Source: Ophioceras dolichostomum
Lineage: Eukaryota; Ascomycota; Sordariomycetes; Magnaporthales; Ophioceraceae
Reading direction: 5' to 3'
Length of the DNA: 22,995 nt
Assembly (NCBI GenBank): GCA_003049485.1
Contig: PYST01000402.1
Location: forward strand, 1-22,995
Position numbers and translations under genes: made by a program. The notes beneath the pieces were generated by a model that saw nothing but the letters and a program-made list of their open reading frames with translations, ran no database searches and was not told the origin of the DNA. Position 1 is the first letter of the stretch. Each line of letters opens with the position of its first letter. Of this stretch, positions 9,230 to 20,144 are shown in pieces.

Positions 9230-11436
9230 TGTGTCCGTCGTTTTTGTCAGTGACGCACGAGCGGCCAAGGTAGATTGTGGTCTTTCAGGGGTCACTATCC
9301 AGCCCCTTCCTGTCCAGAGCAACACACCAATTCAATCCCGGTATGTGTTTCCCCTGAAAAGAAGGGGATGTAATCCATGAATATGTAGCATTTTTGGGGC
9401 TGTCCACCATTTCTTTTTCTCGTTCGGAACTTTCGCGCGAAGTTCGCCCATTACGGATGGTGATTTTCCGGTCGTCCATATTAAGGTACTAGTACTGGGG
9501 CCGAACCATTTGCGGGCCAGGGGGGGAGAGTTCTTTAGCCAAAGCCGCCTCGTTTTACCCGCCAACGACGGCCAAAAGCTGGTGGAGTTTTGTTTTCTTG
9601 GAGAAGCTTAGTGAATTGATGACATAGTAATACCAGACCCATGCGGGCCATGCCAATGTGGGGGAGAGGGGAGATCTTCCCGCCGTGGGCACGCCGGGCA
9701 GGGTCAAGGTGGTATCGATGCGCGGGGAAATCGGGACAGGCACTAGGGATGCCGAGACTGGATTTGGTACCTACCAACCTAGGTAGGTAGGTAGGGAGTC
9801 CCTCAATGGGGCGGGAACGGAGAACGGCTCAATTCATCACGTGTGGAGTTGAGGCTAGTCTACTAGTAAAGCAAGAAATATCTTATTAGCCCAAGATCTC
9901 GATATGATGGTACCTAGAGATGTCAACTCTAAGTGCATAGTGACGAGGTAGCGCTTTCTACGATCCAGGGATTTGCTGGTAACCTATTGCAATGGCACTT
10001 GCCACACTTGCGAGAGTTCCCTTGGAGTTTCGAAGTCCCAGAGGTAACGATATCACAAACGCCCAGCAAGTCTGAGCCAAGGGTTCGACCTAACTAGGTA
10101 TCGAGGTACTGGCCTTTTGCGGTCACGGTCCAGTCCTATCCTTCGATGGGGATTCAGGTTCCACGGTAGGTAGTCCTGCCGCCTCCGATATTCAGGTGTC
10201 TGTCTCCCCTGTCCAGGATACCAGCCAGGGGATGAAGCCCTTTCTTGCTGAAGGGGCTCAATAACTAATTAATTTTTTAGTGTTGATTTTGAAAGGTAAG
10301 AGGTACGGATAGTAAAGTACGCTAGGATGGATGCATTCAGCTGTGAGAGACCACGGTAATGGGCGTTGCTGCTCTGATATGCTAACTGTGGCAGTCACAG
10401 ACGGTCACAGACCAGAGGGTTAGGAGAGTTAGTGAGTCCTTCTTTGCGTCTTGACCTCGCTTCTTCTTATCTCCCCTTTCCTCTTCTTGTTTCTTTCGAT
10501 TCTGCCTCCGTGTGTGACATTCTGGCTGCAAATGGACTTTCAAGGGCCAGTTAGGCTTCGTGGGCTGCCAGGACAGGACAGAAGTCGACCGGGCCGATCC
10601 GAAAAAGCTGAGCATGGCATCATCGGTCTGACACAATCATCAGCACGTGGGAGGCCGTGTTTTGTACTCGCTTATTTAAACTACCATCTTACCGGCAAAC
10701 TCTCCCAGTGTGTTAATGGGCGGCCGACTGGCTGGCCACTTCGGTATAATGACCCAAAGGAGAGCCTGCTTTTTCGGCCGAAAGTGGGGCCGGGTTGAAC
10801 CGGACTAGCCGGCCGAGATAGTCGCAGCCGGGACAGACCAGTAGATGTATGCCCAGAAGGACATTGCACTCATTCGACTCGGTGGTCAATGTCGTTTTGA
10901 GAGAAGCACGCCAGCAGGATGGCAGGTCAGTTTCGTGGCCCAGCAACTGTGAGGCAACAGGGGTGCAATCGTCACTTTCCGCCCCTGGTCGACCGACTTT
11001 GTGCCAGTTCACTCCTCGTCTGTTCTTGCCTGCAAAGTGGATTCCGTCAAGAGGTCTGTTGGCAGTGAAGGAGTACTACGTAGATGGGTTAACGTACCAA
11101 TTGTGCAGGGTGGTACTGCCGGGTCGCTAGGGTGCCGCAATCTATGTAGAGTTCGGCAAGAGATCACTTTGTCGTTATTTCGTTGCTGGCCGTTTCAATG
11201 TCATTGGATGCCACATCGGTGTCTCTTCCAATTGCGTGACGCGGCTGAGGTTTCCAACAACAAACGCGATGAAATAAGCTGAGTGATGATGCGAGCGCGG
11301 AAGGCGTAAATGTCATCACCTCCAGGCAGAGCTCGACTCTCAGCCTCAAAATATTACGTTTCCGTTTACGATACGAGTTCTCTAAACTTATCTACTCTTT
11401 GAACAGGTATCTAGGCAGTCTGTGGATTTGCTCATT
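9230..11436. other. Gene-free region of 2.2 kb
   Basis: The left end should contain the SGNH hydrolase promoter. Short open frames on both strands (for example 9535-9777 minus, 10451-10798 plus, 10713-11012 minus) show no domain, signal peptide or coherent composition. The stretch 9840-10320 is more AT-rich and carries several TACCTAGGTA-like motifs. I see no transposase, tRNA or other RNA gene. Sequence just left of 11437 (AACAGG, CTAGGCAG) could include a 5' untranslated intron acceptor of the next locus, but this is weak. Confidence 0.45.
9766..9795. repeat. TACCTA/TAGGTA microsatellite with a palindromic core
   Basis: GGTACC-TACC is followed by CCTAGGTAGGTAGGTAGG; four-base TAGG repeats flank a CCTAGG palindrome. 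Related motifs occur near 320, 9911, 10095, 12203, 16906, 22550, 22632 and 22680, so this is one of a dispersed set. Confidence 0.8.
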
Positions 11437-12623
11437 ATGAGATTGTTCGGAGGGTGCCTCAGTCACGATGCTCCGATACAGAGGAATGGCGGGCACCAGC
11501 CTGCGTTCAACGTCGTAGGATTTTTACGCGTTCTCACTGCAGTTGTCAGGGTCTTCTCAGTCCTCGCTGGCTCCGCCGCCTCAGCCGCCTCGCTGACCGG
11601 CACAATGACCCTCGCCAACTACGAGCCGTACCTTCAAGCCCGAAAGGGCGTCCGGCGCTGCGTCATGGACTAGAGCGGCAACGGCAATCTCGGGGACCTC
11701 ATCAACGTCCTCCGGTGTGCACAGCCATACTACGACTCCTGCATCTGCCGCGACGACCTGGCGGCCACGGGTTCGTCGTTCCTGACGAGGTGCATCAACA
11801 GCCTCTGCGCCTCCAACACGGTGGACGTGTTCCAGGACGTACTGATCTAGGACGCGTACTGCAGCCGGAGCAGCTACACGATCCCCATCAACACGCGCGC
11901 CATGAGCATCTCGCAGGAGCGCGGGCGCCAGGAGGCCCGGCCGTGCGCCCGCGGCTGCGTCCAGGACTACGGCAGCAACGGGAGCTGGGGCGACATTCCG
12001 AATGCTCTGCAGTGCGTCTCGCCTATCTTCGACGGCTGTCTGCCGCACCGACCTGATCGGCCCAGGCATGAGCTTCCTCCAGAGCTGCGTCACGACTCTC
12101 TGCGCGAACTCTGTGGACGTCACCGCAGCCATCTCGGTGTACGCCGGCTACGGTTCGGCGGTTTCCCCGGCCGTGCAAGCGGGCGGAGTCCCAATAGGTG
12201 AGTACCTAGGTAATCACAGGAACCTCTGTTACTAGTACGGCTGTGCGCACGACAGCCCCTTTTCGAGGGAGGTCCTTTGAGGAGAGGAGTACGTTTTCAA
12301 GAAAAATATAGGAAAATACCAACACACTAACAACGACTCTACGCAAAACAGTCCCTGCCAGCACCACGCTGGTCACGACCGTGGCAGGCGCCGGAGGGTC
12401 CTTGGGCACCGCCACCACCGTCATCCCAGTCCAAACGAGCAGCAAAACGCCCGCCGCTGGCCCAGCGGATGGAACAAGCGCCGCAGACACCGGGGGCGGC
12501 AGGTCAGGATGGCTGAGTATCTCAGATAAGATCGCGCTAGGAGTCGGGCTCGGGGTCGGGATCCCCACGCTTCTCATCACCGCCGTGATGTGTTGGAGAC
12601 AGCCGACTAGAAACCAGAAATAG
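11437..12623 (+). pseudogene. Tandem CFEM-like cysteine-rich membrane protein, disrupted
   Basis: The intact ancestor would be a cell-surface protein: hydrophobic leader (FLRVLTAVVRVFSVLAG), two cysteine-rich CFEM-like domains, a Ser/Thr-rich stalk and one membrane helix (IALGVGLGVGIPTLLITAV), then a short basic tail. Domain 1 (about 11660-11865) shows RCAQPYYDSCICRDDL and FLTRCINSLC. Domain 2 (about 11937-12160) shows PCARGCVQDY, LQCVSPIFDGC, CRTDLIGPG and SCVTTLC. Lesions are TAG at 11671-11673 and at 11848-11850, and a frameshift near 12040 where the expected C-x-C reads TGTCTGCCGC, as if two bases were lost. Comparing the two domains puts both stops opposite tyrosines. A cysteine in each domain also appears replaced by Gly (KGVRRC; YAGYG). 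The intron 12198-12351 still splices in frame. The rest of the frame is open, so decay looks recent. The true start codon is uncertain. Confidence 0.75.
12198..12351 (+). other. Intron of the CFEM-like pseudogene
   Basis: The donor GTGAGT, a CACTAAC branch sequence near 12326 and a CAG acceptor ending at 12351 (154 nt) join GGVPI to VPASTTLVTT in frame. The splice signals are intact although the exons carry stops. Confidence 0.75.
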
Positions 12624-12828
12624 AGCATGCCCAGTGCGTTGCGAGTGTTTCTTGCTGCTTTGCGTCAATTGTCCAGATTTGGATGCCATTGATGATGAAA
12701 AGGAGAGTTGATAGTGATGTTGTGGTCAGAAACAAGCTCCGGAAACCTCGAGAATGAGACGGAGGATTATATTATGAAGCAGAGCAGAAGGAGGACGGTT
12801 GCGTCACGGATGTGACGGGCCTAGCAGC

Positions 12829-12859
<31 letters not shown>

Positions 12860-15000
12860 GTGGCAGGGCAGTGAAACCCCGCCCGCGTTCTCAGCGTCCG
12901 TTCTCCCCCTCACGTCTGCGAATATCTCCCCTCTCCACCCCTTCCGCGGCGGCAGGCCTTTCTCTTCTGCGCATTCTCTCGAAGTTTCACGGCGGAGAAG
13001 AACAACCGTGAAGGAAAGATCCACGGCTCGTTGTTGTTTCACGACACCTGAAGCCACGACCTCTCGTATGGGGCCCGACGGCGATCAGGTCGCGGCAAGA
13101 GAAAGGGGGACGTCATCGAGAGGAGTGAACGCGAGTGATGGGACCATCTTTGGCAGCGAGGGAGACGGAGGGGGTGACGGAAGAGCAGGGAGAAAGAAAG
13201 CTAGGTGGCAGTGATGGTGATGATGGTGGTTTGTTGATGGGGACGAGGGACTGAATCGTGATTATGCGGTGGAGGTGTAGCCTGATGGCAAGCGTACAAG
13301 GGGGTACGGCGCTAGATGCTGGAGAGAAGCTGCTGACTGATGATGAAGGTGGCAACCCTTGCGAGGAGAAGATTGTGTCGTGGATGCACGGGAAAGCGTA
13401 TGCGTTCGCAGATAAGTTCTGTCGCTCTTGGCTCCTTCAACCGGAGCCAGCACTGGTCCAGTCGGTCTCATCGCAGAGGGACCTGACGGCGGATCATATC
13501 TTATGAGGTCGTCCGTCCCGCGATGGGATCGGCTGGGAGGGCAGCGTACAGGAATACAGCGGGAAATCTCGCCTGGGCAGGGACTCTGGGGCTCTGTACT
13601 ACATTGGTACTGATCTGTGTTCAGAGCGCCCAAGCACGAGCTCTCTTTCACTCACTTCCTTCACCATCTCGCCCTTCGGAATGGATGGCATGGTGGGATT
13701 CGATCAAGTCATGTCCCTCCTCGGCATGCTGTGTCTTGCGGACTGGTGGCCATGGGTTACAGGAGGAGTCCGGACATCATCCCGAATGTGCACGGTGGGC
13801 TAAGGAAACCCCGGGCACTGGCTCTTGCCGGGCGTGGAGCATTCTCAAGTCCGGCGCCTGCCAAGTCGGAGCGGTAGATACAGGCGGAAGGTCTCCATAT
13901 TTCCCTGGTTCTCGGAAACTCAATCATCAGCGGAGGCCACGTAGGGTGCACCACCGGAGCTGATGTCCGGATGCCGGCGTTGCCACGCCCAGCCGGAGCG
14001 GAGGGACGCTCTCCACTGGGGGAAATACCCGAACCTCTCCCAAATGATCATGCCGTTTGGGTATAGGTAAACTCCATTCTAATATAGTTCCCAATCTCAT
14101 TCATCGATCCTCATCAGCACACGATGGCCGGTTGCTCCAAGCCGGGTTTCCCCCGATCCTACGCTGCTGCCTCGCTCAGGCGGGGTGGAATCTCCTGCTT
14201 GACTTTCGACACCGAAAACGATAACAATGGAAGCTGCCAAAGTTCAATACAACACTTTTGACAGGCATAGTGGTACAGTGTGGCCCGTGAGCCGACCAAC
14301 CTGCATCTATGCGACCATCCAAGGTGATCAACCCAACCACACTGGTCTGCCGTACAACCCATCCTACCATCTAAACGACGCGCCCGACCCTCCCCTCCTG
14401 CTTCGGAGTCGCCGCTCATCCACAGACATGCATACATCCAATATATGGAGCATCATATCGAAAGGCACAGTGCAGCCTGCTTTGGCGGCAGGTATGCTTC
14501 ATCAGCAGTAGCTCCTTGGGGTGGGTTTCCATCCTTCCGAGGAGCCTTCTACCCGCGCTTCTCTGCATTTACTGTGTTAGGAAGGTAGTTCTCTCTGTCT
14601 ATCCTTTATTTCAGCCTGCATATAAGCGGCTTGCTAGTGTGAAACAAATGGCTTTCACTGGCGAGCTGATGGCTGATGGCGGTTGGCCGATGGCTGAAGA
14701 CCAGCTAGCTCGTTATGACCCGCATGCAAACAGGATTGTTGGCTGGCTGGTCAGTCTTGACTGGCTGTCGTATTTTCTCTACTTCTCGGAAGCGGCAACG
14801 CGGTGCGGTGATACGACAGACCGATGCGGACAGTAATTTGAGTTCCTCGACAAAAAAGTGGGGGTTTCCTTTCTGACGGTGTCGGTTGTGTGCTTCTGGA
14901 TTAACAAGGGGATTGCTGATGAGGATGCTGCTCCCCCTATCGAACTCCGTCTCACCACCTCTCCAGCCACGACCGTACAGATGTGTACAAATGCCCCTTT
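12624..15000. other. Gene-free region, left part of a 7.5-kb gap
   Basis: It contains the (GAC)9 microsatellite and only short frames on both strands. The longest (13523-13963 plus, 13262-13651 minus) share no recognisable motif and have arbitrary composition. No RNA gene was identified by eye. A polypurine stretch (13100-13205) and GATGGT runs (13212-13240) give low complexity. Confidence 0.45.
12832..12858. repeat. (GAC)9 microsatellite
   Basis: Nine perfect GAC triplets in non-coding DNA, about 200 nt downstream of the CFEM-like pseudogene. Confidence 0.95.
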
Positions 15001-15095
15001 GTTGAGAAGTCTGATCAAGCATTTGCCAAGGCAGGCACAATACGGCAGAAGCGAAGCAGTACATAATACGGAATGGTTATGCTTCTTTCGTCGCT

Positions 15096-16655
15096 GATAA
15101 GGTGCCGTTGGCGGTAGGCCGTGCTGACAGGACGGAGGGGGAGGGAGTGATGATGATATGCTGCTGGGCTGGCGGGAGAGGCCAACCCAGGCCAGTTTGC
15201 GCGGCCAACAACGGACACTACCCACTCTTCAGCCAGCCAGCGAAGCCAGCTGGGGACGGCGAGCTGCAAGAGAAACCTTCTCGAAGGCTTCTAATTGAGC
15301 TGCAGGCGGTGCTCCCCATCCTGCAGTCCCGCCTGTAATGCAGCAGATAAGAAAGGACCTGCATCAGCTATTGCCTGCCTGTCCTGTCTTGCCTTGTCCT
15401 TGTCAGAACTCAAGGAGGACAAGAGTCTGGGGAAAAAAGCAAAAGCAGCGATGAGTGATACACAGTATGGTACCGAGAGCGGGATGGAATGGGACTATGG
15501 GATGGATGGATGATGCTCCTATTGTAACCATTGAACAATGGGGGCGAGGGTTAAGGAAGGGAAAAAGAACAGCGATCATGGCGCTATTCTTACTCCCCTT
15601 GAATTTTGAGTATCAAAGGGGAAAAGAGCAGCGGCGCGTCCGGGCATGAGGGGCTCCTCCTTCCTCGGAAATCGGATTCGATATATAAATCGTCGGCATA
15701 AGATAGGAAAAGCGAGGGAAGGAAGAGGAGATGGAGGGGCAGTGACCAAGCAGGGTGAGCAACTAGGTATTTATAATTTAGATCACAAAAGTATCTAGAT
15801 CATCAAGATTTTCGTACGAGGCTACACATGTCCGCTATGAGAGTGCGGAGGGAAGAGACAGACTTGGGGCAAAAGCAGTGGCACAACATTCAGTCATGCT
15901 CACCTGCCTCTGATGATTCTAGCCCGTCGTCGCTCCTCTCGAGATACAAGACGCCTGCCCCTCGCTCACTCACATTAACCCCTTGTGAGTGACACAGAAA
16001 GCTGAAATGTCCGAAGTCATCCGTCAGTCAGTCAGTCTCCCATCAAAACCGCCAAGCCCAATGCCGGTTGATCCGTTTTCAAGCTCGAACGCTTTTCTCA
16101 TCAACGCAGCCAAGACTTGACCATCCTCCTCCCCCGGAGTGTCCGCTGCATTCTTCTCTCAAAAAGGAAACGAGGACTTGCTAAATCGTTTGGGGAAAAT
16201 ATTTGGACGGAGACAAGAACAGAACAGACAAGTGGAGGAGTCATTCATCATCAACGCCCGGACCAAGAGCGGGACAAGGGCCAGGTCAACGACGGGGTTC
16301 AGGGATGCGTGAGGAAACCCCACTCTCTGCCAAGAGATAAGAGCAAAACGACAAAATGCGAGCTGAGCCAATCACAGCCCCCCAAGGTCTCTCAGTGACC
16401 GATAAGCAGTTCGAGGTCGTGTCCCGGGCTTTCTTCGAAGGAGGCAGGGAGGCATCAATGATGCCAGAATGTGCCCTGCGAGCCCTGCAAGCGCCGTTTG
16501 AAGGCACCGGACTGGACGCCACAGTTTCTCGGAAGCAATAAAAGCGATAAGCAGGCGGGCGACCGACCATCATGGGATCGTTCAGGTCAGTCGTTGCTTG
16601 GGGTTGTTATACTAGGCTTTGCTGTGTTGAACTGCTGTGCCTCGTCTAAGATAAG
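15096..16655 (+). promoter_or_regulatory. Cluster of six GATAAG motifs (candidate GATA-factor region)
   Basis: GATAAG occurs at 15096, 15346, 16336, 16401, 16546 and 16650, all on the plus strand. A single hexamer is expected about once per 4 kb per strand in unbiased sequence. Fungal GATA factors of the AreA/NIT2 type bind HGATAR and activate nitrogen genes, including ammonium transporters. The nearest gene downstream is an ammonium transporter, but it starts 3.5 kb away, so the link is inference. Confidence 0.3.
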
Positions 16656-16905
16656 CTCCTCACGGACGGACGTAGACGCACAGCCGTGAAGAACGAAGGA
16701 ACGAAATGGTCCCTCGTATCGCGTATGATCAAAGAGCTTGGGAAGGTGTTGCGTGTGTGAAATGTGTAATGGGCAGTTGTAAGACGATTTCGATTCGTGA
16801 CCAGGCGCGTTCCTCATTCGCGGTTTTTGCCCCCTCCCTCATTCTTTGTGTCTCGCTGTCTCTTCGGTGTCGCTCCCCTCTCCCTCCGATCGGCACACCG
16901 CTGAC

Positions 16906-16927
16906 TACCTAGGTACCTAGTAGGTAT
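16906..16927. repeat. TACCTAGGTACC-type palindromic microsatellite
   Basis: TACCTAGGTACCTAGTAGGTA is nearly self-complementary and belongs to the same dispersed motif set as 9766-9795. Confidence 0.7.
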
Positions 16928-17005
16928 CAACTGTTCGTTTCTGGTCTGGATCTTTATCCTGGAGGGAGGCCCGCTGCTTAGTGCATACTAGCTGCCCATA
17001 CTATT

Positions 17006-19712
17006 TTAGCTGACATGCTTTGTGTGGTGTCGTCGTCTCCTGATGTTCTTTTTTCCCTTATCGCGAGGCGTCCGAAGGCGAGGAACTCGGATAGATGGAT
17101 TGATGGAATCCACAGAGGGGAACGAATGAGAAATGGCACGGCCCACACGAAGAACCACGCAGCTGGGCGCTGGTGGACGGATGGACGACGTCGGAGTTTG
17201 ACATGTTCGCCTGCTGTCTGGATAAACTTCGCCAGAACGAATATCAGATGAAGAAAAAAGAGAAGAGAATGGAAGCGAGGAAGGGAATCTGCCTAGCACA
17301 CCCGGTGGCTTGCGAGCCAGTGAGGTGGCGGATGTCACGCGTCGGCGACACGAGTCACTGGCTGGCACTGATCGATGTTGCTGGAGCTGAAGCTCCCCCT
17401 TCCCTTCCTTGCTGCAAATCCCCCTCGTATTTTTCCTCTCGCGCCCGTGTCGCAAGTCCCTATTTTTCATCACAGGGCTAATTGGGCGCAATTCCTTGCC
17501 TTGAAATCCCTTGCCTCGTCCTCTTGGCTGAGGTTCAGTTCGAAGTCGTCGAGTTTGGACGATAGACAGGGAGGTTCGAAAAGGAAACGGAGCTCCTCCG
17601 CTGTTCAATGTTGCTCCCCACGCCCTCACGGAGCCGGTTCAATCTTGAAACCCCCACTCTATTTTCAGCCACCACCCCTGCCCGCCATCTCAACAAGGGC
17701 AGCAAGGGAAGTTCTGTTTGTCCGTCTGTCGTCACAGTCCTTGCTTTTTTCCACATCACATCTTGCTTTGCCGCGTTGCCGCCGCCCGGATGCGAAAAAG
17801 CGGATGGTGGCCGATTGGACTGGGCAGAGCTGAAAAAAAACGAGAGCTGATGATTGAGAGATAGCCTTGGGATTAGGTTGTTAGCACAGCGTATTCCGTA
17901 ACTAAATTGACCTGCAGGCTCGTGCTATCTCGACTGGTATCTCTTCAGCACCCGAACGAGTCCGGATTATTTGGCGTCCATCATCAGCCTGGCAAAAGGA
18001 CCACCACTTTGCATCTCGCTTTCCTTTAGATCCCATTGGTCGACCGTCGCCGCGCCGTTCTTCTCCTGCCATTGCTACCGACGCTGCTCGCTGCAATGCG
18101 ACATTGGCTTGCTTCCGCCGGAACGGGGAGGAGTTCGTCGAGTTGAGTTTCTGCGTTTCTTAGTTCTGGCTTCTCGCTACCAGTCCCCCTCAGAGTACGT
18201 GGCGTTTTGAAGGGGCGTGATCACCAGCCGTTGGCCGTCAGCCTTTTTTCGCTTGATGCACGCTCTGGTGCCCGTGGATCGTTGAACGGTAAGGTGGAGA
18301 GCATTGGCATCTTCCTTCCAAAGGCTATGCGCACTGCAGCCATGTGGAATCGGATCCTCGCCGTAAATTCCTACCACACCAGTGCCACACTTTCCGTGAG
18401 CCTGTCCTTCTGGCTGTGGCGCACCGGATCCCTCTTTCCACCAGTATGTTCCACCGCGACGCGCGCTGAACTTCGCATTTTTGACCTCGACATTTTGCAG
18501 AAATGCTGCCTCAAACCCAACCCCAGACCGGGTTGTCGTTTGTTGTTCATCATCACGGTTGCTGCTTGGCTTGCATGTGGGGTGAGTCCACTCCTTTCCA
18601 AGAGAACCCACCCCCGGCCATCTGCCATCTGCTCTGTCGCCAAGAGACGGGCCAAGTCGATTCTGGGCCCACTGGAGCACTGGAGTCGACTGGGAGTGCT
18701 GAGTCGGTCGGAGGTCCTGGTAGCGAACTAAGGCGCTGATTGGCCTGCCGAAGTCCTTATCTCTAAGGACCTCCCACCCTTGTATCTGTGGCGTCTTGGC
18801 GGGGGCGTGCGGGTATCGAAATCCCAAATGAGTGATGGAGCGGACGGAGCGAGCCATCAGCCAAGCCAGCTTCGTCGATGTGCGGAATCTTCCTCGACTC
18901 CCCTCCCGTCACACGTCCGTCTTTCTCCTCCGTTCGTCAGTTCGCCAGCTTCTAGGCTTTGCAAAGGAGGAATGCAGGAGCTGTCTCTCTTTTTCCGATT
19001 TTTGGGTACCTCGAACGCCAAACGCGTGACACAAGTCAGAACAGACACTTTTCTGATCCTGCCGTGTCCCGCTCGGCTAGGAAGTACTGGGTCACTTCTT
19101 CCAATGATTACTTTATGTCTGTCGGGGAGCAGCGATATTGCATGCGCCTGTGTCCGTGGTACAACCTGGAAGAACACAAAGAATACAACATGGAACCCGA
19201 TCCGTACCTGCTACCTCCCGACTCTCGAGCCACTGATGACCACATCCCCCTCCTGTCTGCTTCTCCCACAGGAGGATGAAGACAGCACAGCGGCTTGTAG
19301 CACAGCACCACGCAGCACAGCACAGCAGAGCACCTCCCTTCCATCCTTCTTCCAAGGTCAACCCAGGTTACTTGCCCCTTCATCATCATTCATCCCCCCG
19401 TCACTCATCCCAGACGCTATGTACCTCAGTTACGCCCATTTCTGGCGTTTATTGACATGGGTGACTGGTATGGTGGTAGTGGTGGTGAAGGACGTATACG
19501 TACATATTATTGGGCGAAGCTAATGAAGTTTTGACGGAATGGAGCTAGCTTGGCAAGCTCCGACTAGTGGTGGGATGGGATGGACCCCGATCGTCAACCA
19601 CGCCCGCCTGTCTGCTTGCCTTTCTTGCCCGCTGGAATCCTACAGAGGTAGGCAAACAATTTTGATGGAGCCAGCCCACAGACCAGTGCCGCTTCTGGTG
19701 GGCGTGGGAGAC
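17006..19712. other. Gene-free region, right part of the 7.5-kb gap
   Basis: Longer frames exist (17006-17629 minus, 18177-18857 minus, 18780-19523 plus), but none has a recognisable domain and several begin at GTG or TTG. An imperfect AGCAC/CACAG repeat lies at 19283-19333. A CTTATC (minus-strand GATAAG) occurs at 18756-18761, 1.4 kb before the transporter start. Confidence 0.4.
19283..19333. repeat. Imperfect GCACA-rich simple repeat
   Basis: GCACAG-type units recur irregularly (GCACAGC, GCACCACGC, GCACAGCACAGCAGAGC). Simple low-complexity DNA with no evident function. Confidence 0.6.
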
Positions 19713-20144
19713 ATGGGGGAGGGTGTCCCAAGGCAGACAAGGGAAAGTACCTGAGCTCCATCCAGCTTCCCTCCCAACTGGCACCCCAAAGTTCGGCTCC
19801 CCTTATTTATCCTCGGCCGTCCCGTCCCTGGTTTTAAGGTCCCCTTTCACTTCCGATCCTCCTCCTCCTTTCTTCTTTCTCCATATTCACTTAACAGGTG
19901 TTTGACCTTGTCTCGACAGCTCCCCTCCCTTCCATTGGGCTTTCGGTTCCTTTTTTGTTGTTCTCTGTTCTTCTTTGTCTTTTAAAGCCCCCCCTCCTCT
20001 CCCACCACCTCTCCCTTCGAGGAATTGCTCACTCCCCAGCGGACCAGCATTCCTCGCGCGTCCTGTCGTGTCCATCGCGAACGACACACCTCGAGTCACA
20101 CGCGACCAATTCGAGGCCTGTAGTGTCTCGCAACACCGTCCATC
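19713..20144 (+). promoter_or_regulatory. Proximal promoter and 5' leader of the ammonium transporter
   Basis: No ATG occurs between the one at 19713 and the start codon at 20145, as expected of an untranslated leader. The stretch 19855-20020 is strongly pyrimidine-rich (CCTCCTCCTTTC, TTCTTTGTCTTTT), a common fungal core-promoter feature. TTATTTAT at 19803-19810 is the only TATA-like element. The only GATA core in this stretch is GGATAA on the minus strand at 19807-19812. TTAACAG at 19892-19898 and TCGACAG at 19913-19919 could be acceptors of a leader intron. Confidence 0.4.

Larger units (their letters stand above)
15001..17005. other. Gene-free region containing the GATAAG group
   Basis: This is the middle of the 7.5-kb gap. 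No frame here resembles a known protein. AT-rich patches occur at 15670-15800. The region is distinguished by repeated plus-strand GATAAG motifs and a TACCTAGGTACC-type palindrome at 16906-16927. Confidence 0.45.

Noticed and set aside
7919..9325. 468-codon minus frame as one exon for the hydrolase
   Set aside because: After PPAPF it leaves the conserved frame and becomes Arg/Pro-rich; splicing at 9007/8857 gives the intact SGNH protein.
10070..10095. GGTTCGACC resembling a tRNA T-loop
   Set aside because: The flanking bases do not form a T-arm stem and no acceptor or anticodon arm is found upstream.
9840..10320. AT-richer stretch considered as a RIP-degraded transposon
   Set aside because: No terminal repeats, transposase remnants or clear C-to-T bias could be seen by eye.
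17006..17629. 207-codon minus-strand frame
   Set aside because: It starts at GTG, is Ser/Pro/Arg-rich and has no family resemblance.
18177..18857. 226-codon ATG-started minus-strand frame
   Set aside because: No domain, signal or repeat is recognisable, and composition is arbitrary; a 174-codon frame covers the same DNA on the other strand.
18780..19523. 247-codon plus-strand frame
   Set aside because: It starts at TTG, includes a translated simple repeat and shows no coherent motif.
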